64,000 nucleotides of DNA. Origin: Cavia porcellus (taxonomy: Eukaryota > Chordata > Mammalia > Rodentia > Caviidae). The stretch is from assembly GCF_034190915.1 (NCBI RefSeq), contig NW_026947506.1, forward strand, positions 11,221,501 through 11,285,500, in the 5' to 3' direction. The notes beneath the pieces were generated by a model. The model saw only the letters and a list, made by a program, of their open reading frames with translations. It was not told the origin of the DNA and did not search any database. A program made the position numbers and the translations under genes. Below, piece by piece: positions 63,971 to 64,000 of this stretch; within the stretch, counting starts at the first letter, position 1, and every line of letters begins with the position of its first letter.

Positions 63971-64000
63971 GCACAGAGCTATATCCACAGCCCTTTTTAT

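Overview
This is nuclear DNA of a mammal, almost certainly a rodent. It carries many 7SL-derived B1-type SINEs with the internally duplicated left arm (typical of the mouse-related rodent clade) and a tRNA-derived ID-like SINE with an A box and B box, a head reading GGGGCTGGGGATTTAGCTCA and an A-rich tail. I saw no mouse/rat B2 or B4 elements. A castorimorph (beaver or kangaroo-rat type) is my best guess, held weakly. There are no prokaryotic operons, CRISPR arrays or viral genomes beyond old endogenous retroviral pieces.

Two KRAB zinc-finger genes lie head to head, about 21 kb apart. On the minus strand is a complete gene that I recognise as ZNF25. A CpG-island exon 1 ends at 34956 with a GTGAGC donor. 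Five coding exons follow: 33577-33511 with the ATG, 26561-26435 (KRAB A, 127 bp), 26194-26099 (KRAB B, 96 bp), 23161-23098 (64 bp linker exon) and 22553-21485 (12 C2H2 fingers). All junction phases agree and the spliced frame is 456 codons plus stop. On the plus strand is the 5' half of a ZNF33A/B-type gene: a CpG-island exon ending at 56919, an ATG exon 57896-57948, KRAB A 61786-61921 and KRAB B 62152-62247. Its finger exon lies beyond the right edge. The order fits the human 10p11 cluster (ZNF248, ZNF25, ZNF33A), and a third CpG island at 7.34-8.1 kb may be the promoter of the next gene to the left. KRAB zinc-finger proteins normally recruit TRIM28/KAP1 to silence mobile elements, and this window is crowded with such elements.

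Layout. 0-7 kb: a piece of L1 5' UTR, L1 fragments, and three pogo/Tigger-type DNA transposons, one with a long transposase frame carrying an in-frame internal deletion. 7.3-8.1 kb: a CpG island without an identified gene. 8.5-19 kb: SINEs, a MaLR LTR, two L1 blocks, a hAT MITE nested in a B1 and another Tigger-type MITE. 19-35.3 kb: ZNF25. 35.6-39.3 kb: two related solo LTRs and a truncated endogenous retrovirus. 39.3-45.2 kb: a nearly full-length dead L1 (minus) with a tandem-monomer 5' UTR. 45.7-46.5 kb: a second hAT MITE and a solo LTR with perfect target duplications. 48.7-54.3 kb: an inverted L1 5' UTR, a second L1 split by a solo LTR carrying a long GAA tract, and another monomer fragment. 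56.5-64 kb: the ZNF33A/B-like gene, with a third hAT MITE and a possible pseudogene in its intron.

I found no clearly new biological system. The most notable points are three copies of a hAT MITE family resembling the patchily distributed, horizontally transferred OC1 type; an open but catalytically deleted Tigger frame; L1 5' UTR monomers rich in TGTTCT half-sites; decayed zinc-finger sequence stranded in a ZNF25 intron; and two alternative phase-matched start exons in the ZNF33A/B-like gene.
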